From NCBI GenBank assembly GCA_946807835.1, contig OX327693.1, positions 7,209,501-7,273,500 on the forward strand: a DNA stretch of 64,000 nucleotides, in the 5' to 3' direction. Below the pieces are notes generated by a model. It worked only from the letters and a program-made list of their open reading frames with translations, did no database searches and was not told the origin of the DNA. This document shows positions 47,384-59,875 of the stretch, piece after piece. The translations under genes and the position numbers were made by a program. The DNA is from Ailanthus altissimus (lineage: Eukaryota > Streptophyta > Magnoliopsida > Sapindales > Simaroubaceae). Positions within the stretch are counted from its first letter, which is position 1, and each line of letters opens with the position of its first letter.

Positions 47384-48980
47384 TAAGGGTGAGCAGTTTG
47401 AGATAGAATTTTTTGTCTCGAACGAATTGGGTCGATTTGGATAATTTTTGAAGTCTTTTTTTTAAACAATATTTTCAAAACAGCGCTGTGTCATGGAGTT
47501 AAAACAGTGCAATTTTTCTTAAGGAAAAGAAATTATAACATTTGAATCTAAAGAAATGAAAAATCGAGGAAGCCAGTAGAAAAGGGATCTCAACTTCATC
47601 TTCTCAGGTTTTGAGTTCTCAACATCTCAATGCATTTACCCACACCACCAGTGATGCCGCCGATCCACCCCTTGGCTAAACACCCTCTGCTCTTGGTCTC
47701 GGTCTCTCTTTGTCTCTGGACGATTACTGCCAGCCGCTGTGACTCGTTTGAAAGCCGAGACTAAGTCGCTGACAACTGACCGCCGTTAAACATTCGAAGG
47801 CTGAACTGTTGAAGTTGCCGTCCGCCGTGGCCTTCTCATCATGTATGTGAGAGATGTGTTTGTCAAATTTGTTTTTCATGATATATATATATATATATAT
47901 ATAATTTTAAACTGTTAAACATAATAATATTTTATTTTAACTTTATAATACTTAACATATTTCAACTAAAAATTGAATTTAAAATGATAATATTTTATGT
48001 AATTAAATTTTGAATTAAAATGAACTGGTTTAAAAATTAATTAAATTATAATATTTTACATAATTTAATTTTAAATAATAATATTTAACGTAATTCAAAT
48101 TTATGATATTTAACGTAATTGAAATCAAAATGGTATTTTAAATTATAATATTTAACGTATTTCAACCCAAAATTAAATTTAAAATGACAACATTTTACGT
48201 AATTGAATTTAGAATGAATCGATTTCAAAATTTTAAAATGAAAAATAAACATATTTCAAATGAAAATTGAATTTAGAATGACAATATTTTACGTAATTAA
48301 ATTTGAAATAAATCGATCTTAAAATTAATTAAATTATAATATTTTACCACTAACTAATTTAATTTTAAATAATAATATTAAGCGTAATTCAAATTCATAG
48401 TATTTGACGTAATCGAAATCAAAATAATATTTTAACTTATAATATTTAATTTAATATATTTAATTCGAAATTATATTCAAAATGACAATAACAATATTTT
48501 ACGCAATTAGATTCAAAATGACAATAACAATATTTTACGCAATTAGATTTTAATTGAAACGAATTAATTTTAAAATTAATCAAATTATAATATTTTACAT
48601 AATTTAGATTCGCATTGAATTTAAAATAATAATATTAATATATTTAAATTTAAAATAATAATATTTAATATAATTGAAATTCAAATTGAATTGATTTTTT
48701 TTAAAAAATTAAATTAAAAAATTTTCAACTCAACCTATCTTGACCCTACCCGATCTGACCCATTCTGTCCTGACTAGACCCGACCCATTTTCAAATCAAA
48801 ACTATATCGTTTCAAAATAATTTTTTATAAAAAACATTAAGATTTTTCAACCCATTTTAAGGTGAGGTCAGAATTTATCCCGACCCAAAAAGTATTCTAA
48901 ATAGGACACGTTTCGACATTCTAATCGGGTTCAGATAGAGATCAAAAATTTTTAAATCCGAAATTATCCATCCCAATAAA
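47384..48980. mobile_element. Possible non-autonomous DNA element with tandem-repeat core
   Basis: The left end has TTAAGGGTGAGCAG and GAATTGGGTCGATTTGG. The right end has ATCGGGTTCAGATAGAGATC and TTATCCATCCCAA. These are roughly inverted to one another, and GGGTGGGCA-like ends are common in hAT elements. Inside lie a GC-rich patch (47600-47850), a TA microsatellite (47879-47904) and a degenerate tandem array. No clear 8-bp target duplication was found. Confidence 0.4.
47930..48700. repeat. AT-rich degenerate tandem array
   Basis: Words such as AATATTTTACGTAATT, TAACGTATTTCAAC and AAATTATAATATTT recur in a fixed order with a period of about 200 bp, three to four times. A 38-bp sub-repeat (CAAAATGACAATAACAATAT) is duplicated near 48480-48540. 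Confidence 0.7.
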
Positions 48981-49289
48981 GAGTTAATAACTATTTAATA
49001 AATGTCCATTATTAATCGGTAATATATAAATTGAGGTATAAATTTTTTTATTTAACTTGGCAACTATAACATTATTAAATTATTTACGGGTAATTTGCGA
49101 TGAGATTTGTAGTTTTTTTGGGATATTTGTCAATTTTTTTTATAGATTAAGCAAGTATTTGAATCAGTCTGAAACTTGTTGGAAAATAGTATGATTCTAA
49201 TACACTTCAGGCGAGAAGTTATAGTTATCCATCTCTGATATATATATTTTTTCCGAAGGTTCATCGAAGGGAATAAAAGGATCTTTAGA

Positions 49290-50705
49290 AGACCGTGAAG
49301 ATCTTTAAGCGTGAACGGTAAACGAAGGCCAGCTTTAATTATTATCCGCTATATGTTCATTATTTTATTGCTACAACATTTTAGGAATATAACAGTCGAT
49401 CACCTTTCAATGTGTCGTAATGACAGATTTGTCTTTAAGATTGTAGAAATATCAAATAATTTTGAAGATAATAAAATTGAGTGATATAAGTGTGCACCTC
49501 CTTGAGTTTGAGGATTTAAGTTTCATAAATGTTAAGATAGTATAATAACTTTTAATTTTTAAAGAGTGCTTTCCTCCCTCTGTGTAGGGTTAATGTTTCT
49601 CTCTTTTTTAAAAGATTTTTTCTTCATTCTTTTTATGGTGTATGTATTTTTTTTTATAGAGTTTATTTTTTAGTATGAGATATGAGATTTTCTTTTTTAT
49701 AAAATATGTATTCTAATAAGTGTCGGTATGAAAAGATAATATCTTATCTCAACAATTCTTTAATTGTAATATCAATGATCTTTTAATGTAAATATCAATA
49801 ATTTAAAAAAATTGACATTATAGGTCATGGGTATAAGCCCATTATCATTATCATTTTTTGATATTTGTATAACAAGTTAAGAGTAATTGATAAATTGAAA
49901 AAAAGATAAAAATTATTATTTTAATTTTTTTATTTAGAACTACAATTAAAATAACATAATTTGATTTTTAAAAAAAATATAAAATATGTAAATATTTATG
50001 GATATCTAAGATTTCACCCAAATATATTATATCCATCCCAAATTTATTACAAATTTTAATTTTATATATTAAATTTTTTCTAAACTTATTTTAAATTTTA
50101 CTAAATTCTTTTTAATCAAAATAAATTTTACTAAATTCTTTTTAATCAAAATAAATTTTAACGACTTTACAAGTTATTTTGTCATTCCTGCTTTGTAGAT
50201 ATCTGTCACTTACTGTTTATGATTTTTTTTTTCATTATTATGAAAATAGTTGGAAAAACTATGTTTCTACGACACACGAAGGGAAAAGTTGTAATTATCC
50301 CTCTCCATTTTTAGTTAAAAGAAAATTAAAAAAACACACGAGGGAATCTTGATAGTATTAAATTAAATATCTTTAGAAATCGTGAAGATCTTAGATATCC
50401 TTAGAAACTCGTGATTAGATTATAATTATTTTTCTATAAATGTGAATATATAAATTATTTTTAAGTAATATTTTAATGCACCGACATACAGTACCGACAT
50501 TATGGTAATACATGATACAATATATTAGATTGGATTGTATAATATAGATTGAATTGGATTGAATTGAATTATAGGGGATAAATTTGAATTTAGTATTATA
50601 TTATGTTTAGTATAAAAATATATTGTACTGGATTTTTTAAAATATAAAACTATATGTTTATATGTTTATATTATATTCATAGTATTATTTTTAATTTAAT
50701 AACTA
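49290..50705. repeat. Segment homologous to 27890-29035 (duplicated flank)
   Basis: Shared ordered blocks include AATCGTGAAGATCTTA, TATTAGATTGGATTGT and GATAAATTTGAATTTAGTAT in both regions. The upstream module also recurs at 49300-49460. Homology ends near 50705, shortly before LARD-1, and near 29035, shortly before Copia-4. No gene is seen in this segment. Confidence 0.75.
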
Positions 50706-50743
50706 CTTGTTCACTAAAAAAGTAGATTAAAATATTAGTCACT

Positions 50744-51284
50744 TATTCACGCGATAAAATTTTAAAAATAAGATTCGTGAATGTCTAGTGTTCTATTAAA
50801 AGTAGTTTTCTCAAATTTGTGAAGAATATAAGATTATAATTTTGTCAATTAGGGGAAAGTTAAAATCAACCTATAGCGAGCGAGGCTTGGAAGAAATGTG
50901 GGATGTATAGATAGCAAGGGTATTGACGAATCTAAATTCTTTAAAAAATAAGCGAGATTAAACAATAGGGTTATGGCCATTAACAAGTAAGGATTTAAGA
51001 TCTTGAGTTAAAAATAGAAGTAAAAGAAATAAATTGAAAAAGCTGAAAAGTTGTATATTGAATATGCCTATGATGCTTATACAATAAAAAATCAAGTCTT
51101 TTTATAGGTTTCTCAAAATGCTATTTTAATCCTAATTTAAAATGAAGAAGAAATCTAATTAAATAAAACTTATTATACTAACAGATACCTAACACAGGCC
51201 TGATACTCAATTGGGCTTGGCTAACGTATAAAAGGAAAGAACCCAAATAGCCTAATTATGCTGATTTTTGGGCCGGCGTCAATA
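50744..51284 (-). repeat. 3' LTR of LARD-1
   Basis: 541 bp. Shares with the right LTR the words AGTAGTTTTCTCAAATT, GATGCTTATACAAT and AATTTTTGGGCC-type sequence near its inner end. The first bases read TATTCAC where the partner has TGTTCAC. Confidence 0.88.
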
Positions 51285-52168
51285 ATACCCCCTGCAAGCT
51301 GTTAAAAAAGATGATTTTTTTTTTGTTGCTAAGACTTGCAATTCTAATAAAGCTGACAGTTCTCTCTTTGTGAAAAATCAACTCCGTTGTTTTTCATGCT
51401 ATAAATCTAGAAAATATTGCCTTTGAAGGTCTTTGGGATCACCATGACGTTTCCCTAGAAGGTCACCGGCGCTTTTTTATTCTTGAAAAAGATCGATTTG
51501 TAACACTTCTTCATAAATCTCCCCACCAAACAAACTTCATGAAAAATTATCTTTGAGCATAAATTATTCCTCTGATCGCCCATATTAAGTGATAATTTTT
51601 TACTTTAGCTATTAGTCAGAATCGCCCTAGGCATTTATCTTGGAGGCCAATACTTCATTGCAAATTATTACTGAAATTACCTAAGTTAACCTTTTGGACT
51701 TCGACCATAAATAGAAATTGCCTTAGATGAGGGGTCTTCCTTACGGTCGACTCTTCATTATAAGCCATCTTCGTAATCACCTATGCCACATAAGTACCAA
51801 TGTTACCTTTAAAAATTACCTAGTCGGTCTGTTACAACCGATCCCATCGTTACTTCTAATAATTGCCTAGTTACAAGACTCCTAATCAACTTTTTTAAAT
51901 AGGTCTCTTTGTACTATTTACTTGTCGATTTTTGATTTCAAAGGCTGACTTTGTTCATCTAATAAGCCGATTATAACTTAATTCATTTAACAAAAGATAA
52001 TTTCTCCTTTCTTATTTAACAAAGTCGATTTTTGCTTTCTTCTTATCATGGCCGATTTTTAACTCCTTTTCTTTTGCTATGGATAGACGACTTCTTATAA
52101 TGGCCATCATATTTTATTCATGGCTAATTTTGCTTGATCAAATATATGGTCGATTGAATTATTATATA
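51285..52168 (-). other. LARD-1 interior, non-coding part left of the solo LTR
   Basis: No open frame with a domain. Repeated GCCGATTTT/GGTCGATT-like words occur, as also in 53053-54430. The stretch probably derives from the decayed interior. Confidence 0.5.
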
Positions 52169-53047
52169 TGTTGGAAAATTGGTGATTCGACAATATTGGT
52201 TGGACAAGAATTGAGATGAATACCAAAGTGGAGAGTCATAAGAAGTCTAGAACGTGTGGGATATGTATGGAGAAGTCTAGGACGTGTAGGACATGAAGGG
52301 AGAAGAGAAACGGGACTTGAAGACGTGAAGGAAGCGAAGAAAACACTGATAGGTACTGCCAGGGCTGAGTGCCGCGGCGCCCATGGCTGAGCACCGTGGC
52401 ACCCAGAACAGCACCCCAGCGCCGCAGCGCTGAGCGCAATTTTGGCCAGCGATGCGGCACCCAGGGACGAGCGCCGCAGGGCCCAGACGCATCAGAATGT
52501 CCGTTTTGGTTTGGGATTTCAAGTTTTGGAAAGTTTTGGACTTTCAAAATAAGTGGACTCTTACTCCAACAAGGAATAGGGTTAGTAGGAACGAAATACA
52601 CTCTATATAAACACTTGTAAACTCTTTAGTTAAGATCAAGCATTAAGAGAGACTCTAAGAGAGAGGAAGAACTGGGTAGACACTAAGTGCTTGTATACGC
52701 TAGGGTGGAACCGTTGTTTGGGTAATCATTGTTCGTGGTAGAACAAGGCTTCACTAAACATTAGGTCCTTTTTTTTAGGGTTCTTCAGATTGGGTTTTCC
52801 TTGTAAAATCTCTAGGGAGTTATAATAAGATAGGCTAGGATCCTTAAATCCACCGTGGACGTAGGCAATTGGCTGAACCACGTAAGATTGTGCTGTGCTC
52901 TTTTATTTTCTACTTTGGATTCTTGTTATCTTTTGCTTGATTACTAAGTTATTCCACTGCGCAAGGAGGTTAGGGTTTTAGGTTGAATCTTAAGTTCTTC
53001 ACTTCAACATAACCTCGAGAGGAAGAAAGGCGTTTCCTCCCTCAACA
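52169..53047. mobile_element. Solo LTR SL-1, 879 bp, inside LARD-1
   Basis: Starts TGTTGGAAAATTGG, ends CTCAACA, and is flanked by perfect 5-bp repeats ATATA (52164-52168 and 53048-53052). It contains a GC-rich patch (52360-52490). There is no internal domain. It arose by recombination between the LTRs of an element of the same family as SL-2. Frames at 52236-52620 are by-products of the GC-rich patch. Confidence 0.9.
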
Positions 53048-53052
53048 ATATA

Positions 53053-54429
53053 TAATGGCCAATCTTAATTGACTAGTCAACCATAATCATTTTCATTATT
53101 TCATTCAATCATTTTTTTCATTTTTTTTATACATTGCCAATTTCATTTATTATACTTTATATATGGCCGATTTCTTTCTTCTCTTCACATGACGGATTTG
53201 TTCACTTTAATTTTGATTTTTTTTATTATAAAAAGACTAAATATCAAATTTGTTTTAAGTAGTAATCCTAGGGATTCTTAGTTAAAAATTGGCTTTGTAG
53301 GGATGATTATAAGAGAAAATTGGCTTCATGGGGTATCATTTAGGAGTGATATAAAAATAAATTGGCTAACAACACTTCTCTTAGAAAAAAATTGGTTTAT
53401 TTGCACAATTATTCTATCCAACTATTATTATTAACCTGAAGACTAAAACAATTAAATTATCCATTTCCTCTCAAATTGTTGGTCAGTATACTTTTAAATC
53501 TTTACCATTGATGGTCTTTAGACGTTGAACCACTTCTAAATTGGCTAGCAGACATGCCCTATTGCTTATAATCTAGGCGACCTTAACTATGCCCTCCCAA
53601 TTTGGATTTACGTCTATACTTGATGCAAATCACCTTAGGCTTATCCTTTATTCCCAAATGCTTTTAAAATCAACTTTATGTTGAGGATTTTGATCCCAAC
53701 TCTAGTAGGGTTGATTTTACTTTCCCTAATTCATGGCCGATCTGAAGGTCTATCACTATTACATATCTCAACCACATCTCTATAAAGGGTTGAAGCATAC
53801 TTAGGTTGGGTTAAAACGATTCTATAAAGGTCAATCACCTTAGGCCTAATTCATGGTCGATTCTGGTAGCAGGACGACCATTTAACGGCTTGTTTTCAAG
53901 TGTCCTCGTGCTTGTTTGCCCCATAGCTGGCTTGCTCTCCCTGGTCGGCTTGGTTTCTTTTAACAGGTACTCAAACCTTATTCGAAGGTTGACCACTCTC
54001 AGTGGTTGGCTTAGTTTGTGGGCGACCTCAGTGCTTTATTCCCATAGAGTTTTTTTTGTTGAGGCTATATATCTTAGCAAAGTTCGCTTCAACATTTTAG
54101 CCTTTGGCTTAATTCTAGACAGTTTACTCTAGACATCTCAGCTGTTAATGCCTTTGCACTCACCTCTTATAAGTTTTGGTTGGCTTTGGATTTGGATAAC
54201 CTCGATCACCTAATTGATTAAATACGATTTGTCTTGGAATGTTGAGCTCCCACTGGTTAACCTTGTTAGCCTTTAACTTGAAAGTCCTCCTAAAGGGTAC
54301 TAGGAAATCTCTCTCTTCTTTGATCTACCCGAAATTTTTTCAAAAGTTATTTGGCAATTAGGGTAGACCTAAAAAGCCTTCTTGAAGGTGATATGGCCAT
54401 ATGAGGCTGGCTCTTCTATGACTATCTTC
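53053..54429 (-). other. LARD-1 interior between solo LTR and gag
   Basis: Non-coding in the element's direction. The plus-strand frame 53890-54132 is not recognised. There is no RT-like YVDD or integrase-like motif on either strand. Confidence 0.5.
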
Positions 54430-55140
54430 TCTTTTCTAGGTGGCTTCTATGACAAAATCGCCTACTTGAATTTTTATTCTCGGCTTGTTAAGAGTTCGTA
54501 TTTGAGTCAAAGACTCTTCTCCCAGCACTTTTCTCTTGGCAAAAGGTATAACCACATTTATACCTACAGTAGGGAAATAGTAAGTTTTAATAGTAGGGGC
54601 CTTATCCTTGGTACGAAACAGAAGTCGACCTTTAATAATTATCTGTTGAATTTTATTTTTGAACACAATACAATTATTTGTATTGTGTCTCCAAGAGTTG
54701 TGCCACTTGCAGTAATCCTTATTGGCTCTTTGTTCAAGTGATAAGATGGAGTGCCCTTTAGAGAGCTTGATCTGCTCATCCTTCAAGAGCCAATCGAATA
54801 TTTCATTAGCTTTCCTTAAATTAAATAAATACTCATTGACTGTATGAGTATTATTTCTAAACTTCTTTTCCTTGTTGGATGTCGGCCAATTAAGGACAGG
54901 ATATTCATATGAGTTCCTTAACTACCTTAGCAAGGTAAACCTCTTCGTTTGGATCTAAGTCATCAAAGTTGCCCTTCAACTCGATCTGGATTGCAGTTAC
55001 ATTAAGTTGATCCTTATAGTAAGTCTCTTTGAAGAACAACTTCTTCTAAACTCTTTCCATCAAGAACCTTTCATGACTGGTTGTTCTTGTAAACAACATA
55101 TTCTTATAAAGCTTATTATTTATATAATTGACTTTTTCTG
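54430..55140 (-). pseudogene. LARD-1 gag, Ty3/gypsy type
   Basis: Frame 54436-54786 contains LLKDEQIKLSKGHSI, then DYCKWHNSWRHNTNNCIVFK and IIIKGRLLF, the Cys-Lys-Trp-His motif region of plant gypsy gag proteins. Upstream, up to about 55140, related sequence (for example SHERFLMERV and FFKETYYKDQLN) continues with stops. No enzymatic domain follows. Confidence 0.8.
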
Positions 55141-55866
55141 GATGGCTTTAGCGTTTTAAACTAGGTTGGCCTTACTTAGGATTGACTGAATTGTTCTTGT
55201 TCATGTTCAATTGATTTTTGTAAATTACCCAAATTTATTATAATCTTAGGAAAGTCATGGTTGAAGATATACCCTAGTTTTCTTAACTTTTGAGCTTGGT
55301 TATTTATGGGCTCTGCTTGCTTAAGTCGCCTTAATATGCTTACTGAACCATGTTACAGGTCGAGTTGACTAAGACTTTGTCACTTACAAGGTTCTTAGAG
55401 TTATAGGTTAGATCCATCTTATAATAAACCTGTCAGCTTAGCTTGATTCTAGCTCATAATTTCCAACTTTTTCAATATGCTTCGATTATACTCAATGAGT
55501 GGTCTAAAGATTGTGACTAACTGATTGATGGGTATAGGGCCCACCTATTAGTTTCTTGAAGAGATTTGAAAAAATGGCATTATTAGTGGATGACTCAACC
55601 TTGAATATCGATAGTGAAAAATGGCTTTATTAATTGTTGGCTAGGTATCTATTGGAAGGTCATCTAGTTGAGTAAATATGTCTTCGACATTTGCATAACT
55701 GACCTCATCATGTCCTTTAGTTTAAAGGGTCTCGAATAAGAGTAATAGTTGGCTCATTTCCTTTTGTAGCTGCATTGGTATTTGTGATATTAATCTAAAG
55801 ATTTTTTTTGTCACACTTCTAGTTGTTATTGGCATACAAGTAGTCTCATCGAGAGTACCAAAAAGA

Positions 55867-56406
55867 TGTTCACATGATAAAATTTAGGAAACAAGATTTA
55901 TATATATTCAGTACCCTGCTAGAAGTAGTTTTCTCAAATTCGTTGAGAATATAAGATTATAGTTTTGTTGACTAGGGTAAAGCCAAAATCGACCTACAAT
56001 GAGCGACGCTTGGAAGAAACCTAGGCTATAAAGATAGCAAGCATACTAACGAATATGGATTCTTTAAAAAATAAGTAAGATTCGACAATAGGGTTATGGC
56101 AATTAACAAGCAAGGATTCAAGATCCTGAGTTGAAAATAGAAGCAAAAGAAATAAATTGAGAAAGCTGAAGAACTATATATTGAATGTGTCCATGATGCT
56201 TATACAATGAAAAATCAAGCCGTTATATAGGCTTCTCAAAACCTTATTCTAATCCTAATCTAAAATGAATAAGAACTCTAATTAAATAAAACTTCATACA
56301 CTAATAGACAAATAACATAGGCCTAATACTCAAGTGGGCCTGGTCTAATGTGAAAAAAAAAAAACCAAATAGGCTTATTATGCAAATTTTTGGGCCAACG
56401 TTAACA
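55867..56406 (-). repeat. 5' LTR of LARD-1
   Basis: 540 bp from TGTTCACATG to CGTTAACA. Matches the left LTR throughout with many transitions. The insertion looks old relative to Copia-2. Confidence 0.88.
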
Positions 56407-57419
56407 CTACTATAATTAAATGATGACTTTTGTAGATACACTATTGTTATTATTCTTATAATGGCAATTTGATCTATGCAATGTAAGTGGTATTCCTCCT
56501 ACTTGAGGCCGTATGCAAGCAGAGTTATATGGTGGCTAATATCTAAACTTCGTTTGTTAATGAACATTATCTTAAATGCAAGGATGAAGCTCCATTAGTG
56601 TTTAGAAGGGCCAGCACTAAGTCCCTTTATTTTTAATCCACTAGTGTATTTTTTTTTATAATTTTTATTATTTAAAATAAATATTTTTATAATTTAATCT
56701 TTTAAAATTTTAAATTTGACAATAAAATTTTATATAATAAAATTTTATTTTAATATAATTTTTAATTTTAATATTTAATTTTTTTACCTTAAATTTTAGT
56801 TTTGCCCCTACTCGAATATCGATGAAAATTTTCCGTTGCATAAATCATACAACAAAAATTTTGCCGATGTCTTGGATGATGCAAATAGATGTTAAGGAGT
56901 GGTGGCTAAAGGTGGACAACGCGATATATTTGATGGTAGTTACTTTTTTTTGTTTTAATAATAATTAAAATGTATTAAATATTATACACAAATGATAAGA
57001 ATAATAAAACACTATCATATTTTTTAAATTTGTGCAGACCAGACATAACCCACCCATCCCTCGGGGTCAATTTTTGTATGCCCCTATTGTATTGTGTTTA
57101 ACTTTAGTGATGTAAATTGTTTGTATACGTGCGGGACAATTACAAGTTAGGTACTATTTCAAATTTAGTACAAACCAATACATGGTAAAATCACAGTCAC
57201 ATAGATTCTCCTTTTATATATATATATATATATATATATTATGTATAGTTTAAGCTTTCGGTTGGACTAAATAGATATTTTAATCTCAGTTTAATTTAAA
57301 ATATTTAATTTAATTTTAATTCATTGTATTTTTTTATTAATTTAGCAATTATCTATTTTATTGTTTAAATTACTTATTTTTTTGTATATTAGCTTTTAGA
57401 ATTTGAGCCTAAATTATAA
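56407..57419. other. AT-rich spacer
   Basis: No gene seen. Contains a TA microsatellite at about 57211-57239 and a short GC patch near 57045-57085. Confidence 0.5.
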
Positions 57420-58560
57420 AAGTCTAAGAGAGTCAAGTCTAGCTTAACGAATGTGAAGGCCAATTTTTTTAGTCTAACAAGGCTTATGTAGTTGAACACT
57501 CCCACTAAAACTCAAAAGGATTCGTGTTTGACACAAAAGCAATGCCAAGTCAAATTACAGTCTTAAGGCCCATCACTTTGTGGCAGAGTAGTTGTCATTC
57601 TATTTTTTTTAAAAAAATCCCTCATTGACTACAAATGAGCACTCTAAAATTGAGATTGAAGAGTCCTTGTATATGGTCCAAAAGTCCCTTCTCACAAAAA
57701 CAATCTATAGCTAACTACCAATAATCCTTCTCGTCTCTTTTTAGGCTCGAACACCCTTGATCAGTGTCAATCCCTCCTCAACAAGACTAAACAAGGTCGG
57801 TTACTACTTATCAAAACTAACACTACCAATATTTGAAGATAACTTCAAAGAAGTCCAAAGATAAACAAATAAGAAGGTTAAAGAGACCAAGACAAGAAGA
57901 ATATGTCCCTAAGAGTCAATGGATAAATGGAATATGCCTTCAAAGGAGTCTAAAGAGGGATAGAACTCCAAGAGGACAATCGTCTTTCATGAAACCAAAA
58001 ACAACATCAAATTTTATAAATAAAGGGTATTCATTCCTTCACATGGTAAGAGGATTTTTTCTCTCCCCAAAAAATATTTTTTTTTTATCATTCTTTTCAT
58101 ATTGCCATATTTTTCTCTCTCCAAAATACCATTATTTTAACTTAGGCATCTAAAGGTTCTCGTTAGAACACCACTAGTTAACTTTAATTGATTGTTCTTT
58201 TGCAATATTAAAGATCTTAACCCTCAAGAGGCTTTTATAAAGAATAAAAAATATCTATTCACACACTACTAACTATTTTCATAAAATATAAATTCAACAG
58301 TTGGCCCGATTTTGGGTTTGACTAAAAAGCCTAAAATCATAGATCACCAATTTAATATTGTTTGTGAAAAACTATGGAAAAAGCTATGGAGATCAGTAAT
58401 ATGAAGTTGAACAAAGGAAACGCTCAAGAGAAGATAATTACAGATGGAGACATAGATCATAACACAGCACTAGAGACTAACTAAGAGGACCGCGACGGGG
58501 AAGAGCGACCATCAAGTGGAAAATCTTGACCGACGAGAAAATTGAAGAAAGATTTTCTAG
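57420..58560 (+). repeat. Probable gypsy LTR end and leader fragment
   Basis: TTTATAAATAAAGGG near 58012 looks like an LTR core promoter with downstream Phe/Ser-type T-rich sequence. At 58294-58299 TCAACA is followed by GTTGGCCCGATTTTGGG, which resembles the LTR end plus primer site of plant gypsy elements. Sequence to 58560 would be leader. The left boundary is not defined and no coding domain was found. Confidence 0.4.
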
Positions 58561-59457
58561 CTATTATAAATTTATTGCAAAAAGAAAATGATAATTGCAA
58601 TTTTCACTAATAGGCAAATTGATAAATTCTTATTAATTTGGTTTGATAAAAATAGAATGAAGATTTTGCAATTAAAAATGTTTTTGATTTCAATAATATA
58701 ACGAATGATGAACAGAAGGATAGAGAGCACGATAAACTTTCTGATTGTTATCATTTATAATCTTTTTTAATATTGATAGCGATATTGTTATAAGGTGATA
58801 TGAGGTTTATGATTTTTTAACATCAATGGCAATATTATAAGAAAGAACCGTATAATTATATCTTAAGGCTAGGATTAAATGAGTTGGCGACATAGATTGA
58901 AAGCAATAATTTTTTTTTTTTCTCTTCCCTCATTTAGTCCTCCCCTCAATATTAACGTTTTCTCCTATTAACTCTCTTAAATTTTTTCTCTCCATTCTCT
59001 TATTTTATCATCTTAAGTCATGTTAATTTCTTTTTTTTGTTTTTCAAATGAATTGAAAAATATGCCCATAATATTAGAAGTCTAATTCATCTTTTTTCTT
59101 TTATGTGCTTTTTTTCTTTTCTTTTTTGTGTTTCTTTCTTTTCTTTTTTAATTACCAGGTAATAGATTTTTGTGTGCAGATGAAGAAAAAGTAAATGGGT
59201 TGCAATAGGGACCAGACAAGCGAAGATAAGGAAAAGAAGGGAAGGGAAGGGAAAAATTTAAGAGAAATTAAAGGAGGAAAGAGAAAAGTTATTAATTAAA
59301 TAAATATCATTAAAAGTCCATGTCATCATCCCTATTTAATTTTGACAATCGATAAAACACTAATTAATTAAAAATTAAGAAATTATATCAAAATTTGTGT
59401 AAAGCTAAGTTTACATGAACTTTTGTGTGTGTGTATATATACTTAGATTACGAACCA
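58561..59457. other. AT-rich spacer
   Basis: T-rich and pyrimidine-rich runs (58900-59160) and a purine-rich patch (59210-59290). No gene or RNA recognised. Confidence 0.5.
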
Positions 59458-59526
59458 CTTCATTAGTAGAGTGGTTGGTACTTAGCACCATTTACACGTT
59501 GGTATTTAATTCAAGTCCAGAGAATT
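59458..59526 (+). other. tRNA-like relic, first
   Basis: TAGTAGAGTGGTTGG resembles a tRNA A box and TTTAATTCAAGTCC a B box, about 45 nt apart. Arms do not pair well, so it is not a functional tRNA. It may be a SINE or pseudo-tRNA. Confidence 0.35.
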
Positions 59527-59805
59527 ATTGGCATTCTCTCTCAATTAGATCAGTAACAAAACTCGAATAATGGGTAGAACTTTTTTTTAAAATTATTTTA
59601 TGAAAAGGATATGCAAATTCCCTATATTTTGGTTAAATTCATTCGTAGACCCCAAATTTTTAAAGGATTATCCAGACCCATGATAGAGGATAGATTCCAT
59701 CAATATTAATAGCTGGTATTTGAAAATACTGTTATATCAATGTATTAAATTTTTATGCCCATTTTACTTTTAAAGTTTAAAAATAAAGAAAAAAAATATA
59801 TCCAC
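59527..59805. other. Repeat-derived spacer
   Basis: No gene. Phrases such as GTAGACCCCAAATTTTT and CCAGACCCATGATAG resemble transposon untranslated ends but could not be assigned. Confidence 0.4.
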
Positions 59806-59875
59806 TCAATAAGACTTAAAGCCAAAGACCTTTGATTAGAAACTAAAGGCCTTAACCATTAGCCTATAGATACTT
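59806..59875 (-). other. tRNA-like relic, second (inverted)
   Basis: The minus strand reads GGCTAATGGTTAAGGCC (A-box-like) and CTTTGGCTTTAAGTC (B-box-like), with TTCTAATCAAAGG between. It is closely similar to the plus-strand relic at 60411-61383 and opposite in direction. Confidence 0.45.

Larger units (their letters stand above)
50744..56406 (-). mobile_element. LARD-1: gypsy-type LTR element with gag only
   Basis: LTRs of about 540 bp at 50744-51284 and 55867-56406 align along their length. Internal sequence reads on the minus strand, with a polypurine tract (GCAGGGGG) inside the left LTR. Only gag is recognisable; no protease, RT or integrase motif was found on either strand. Such gag-only or codeless elements are called LARDs or non-autonomous gypsy elements. 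Flanking TCACT and CTACT are at best a weak target duplication. Confidence 0.85.

Noticed and set aside
52236..52620. Frames in the solo LTR
   Set aside because: They lie wholly within the GC-rich part of SL-1 and similar frames recur in SL-2, so they reflect LTR composition.
59458..59526. Functional tRNA gene
   Set aside because: Only A- and B-box-like words are present; acceptor and other stems do not pair.
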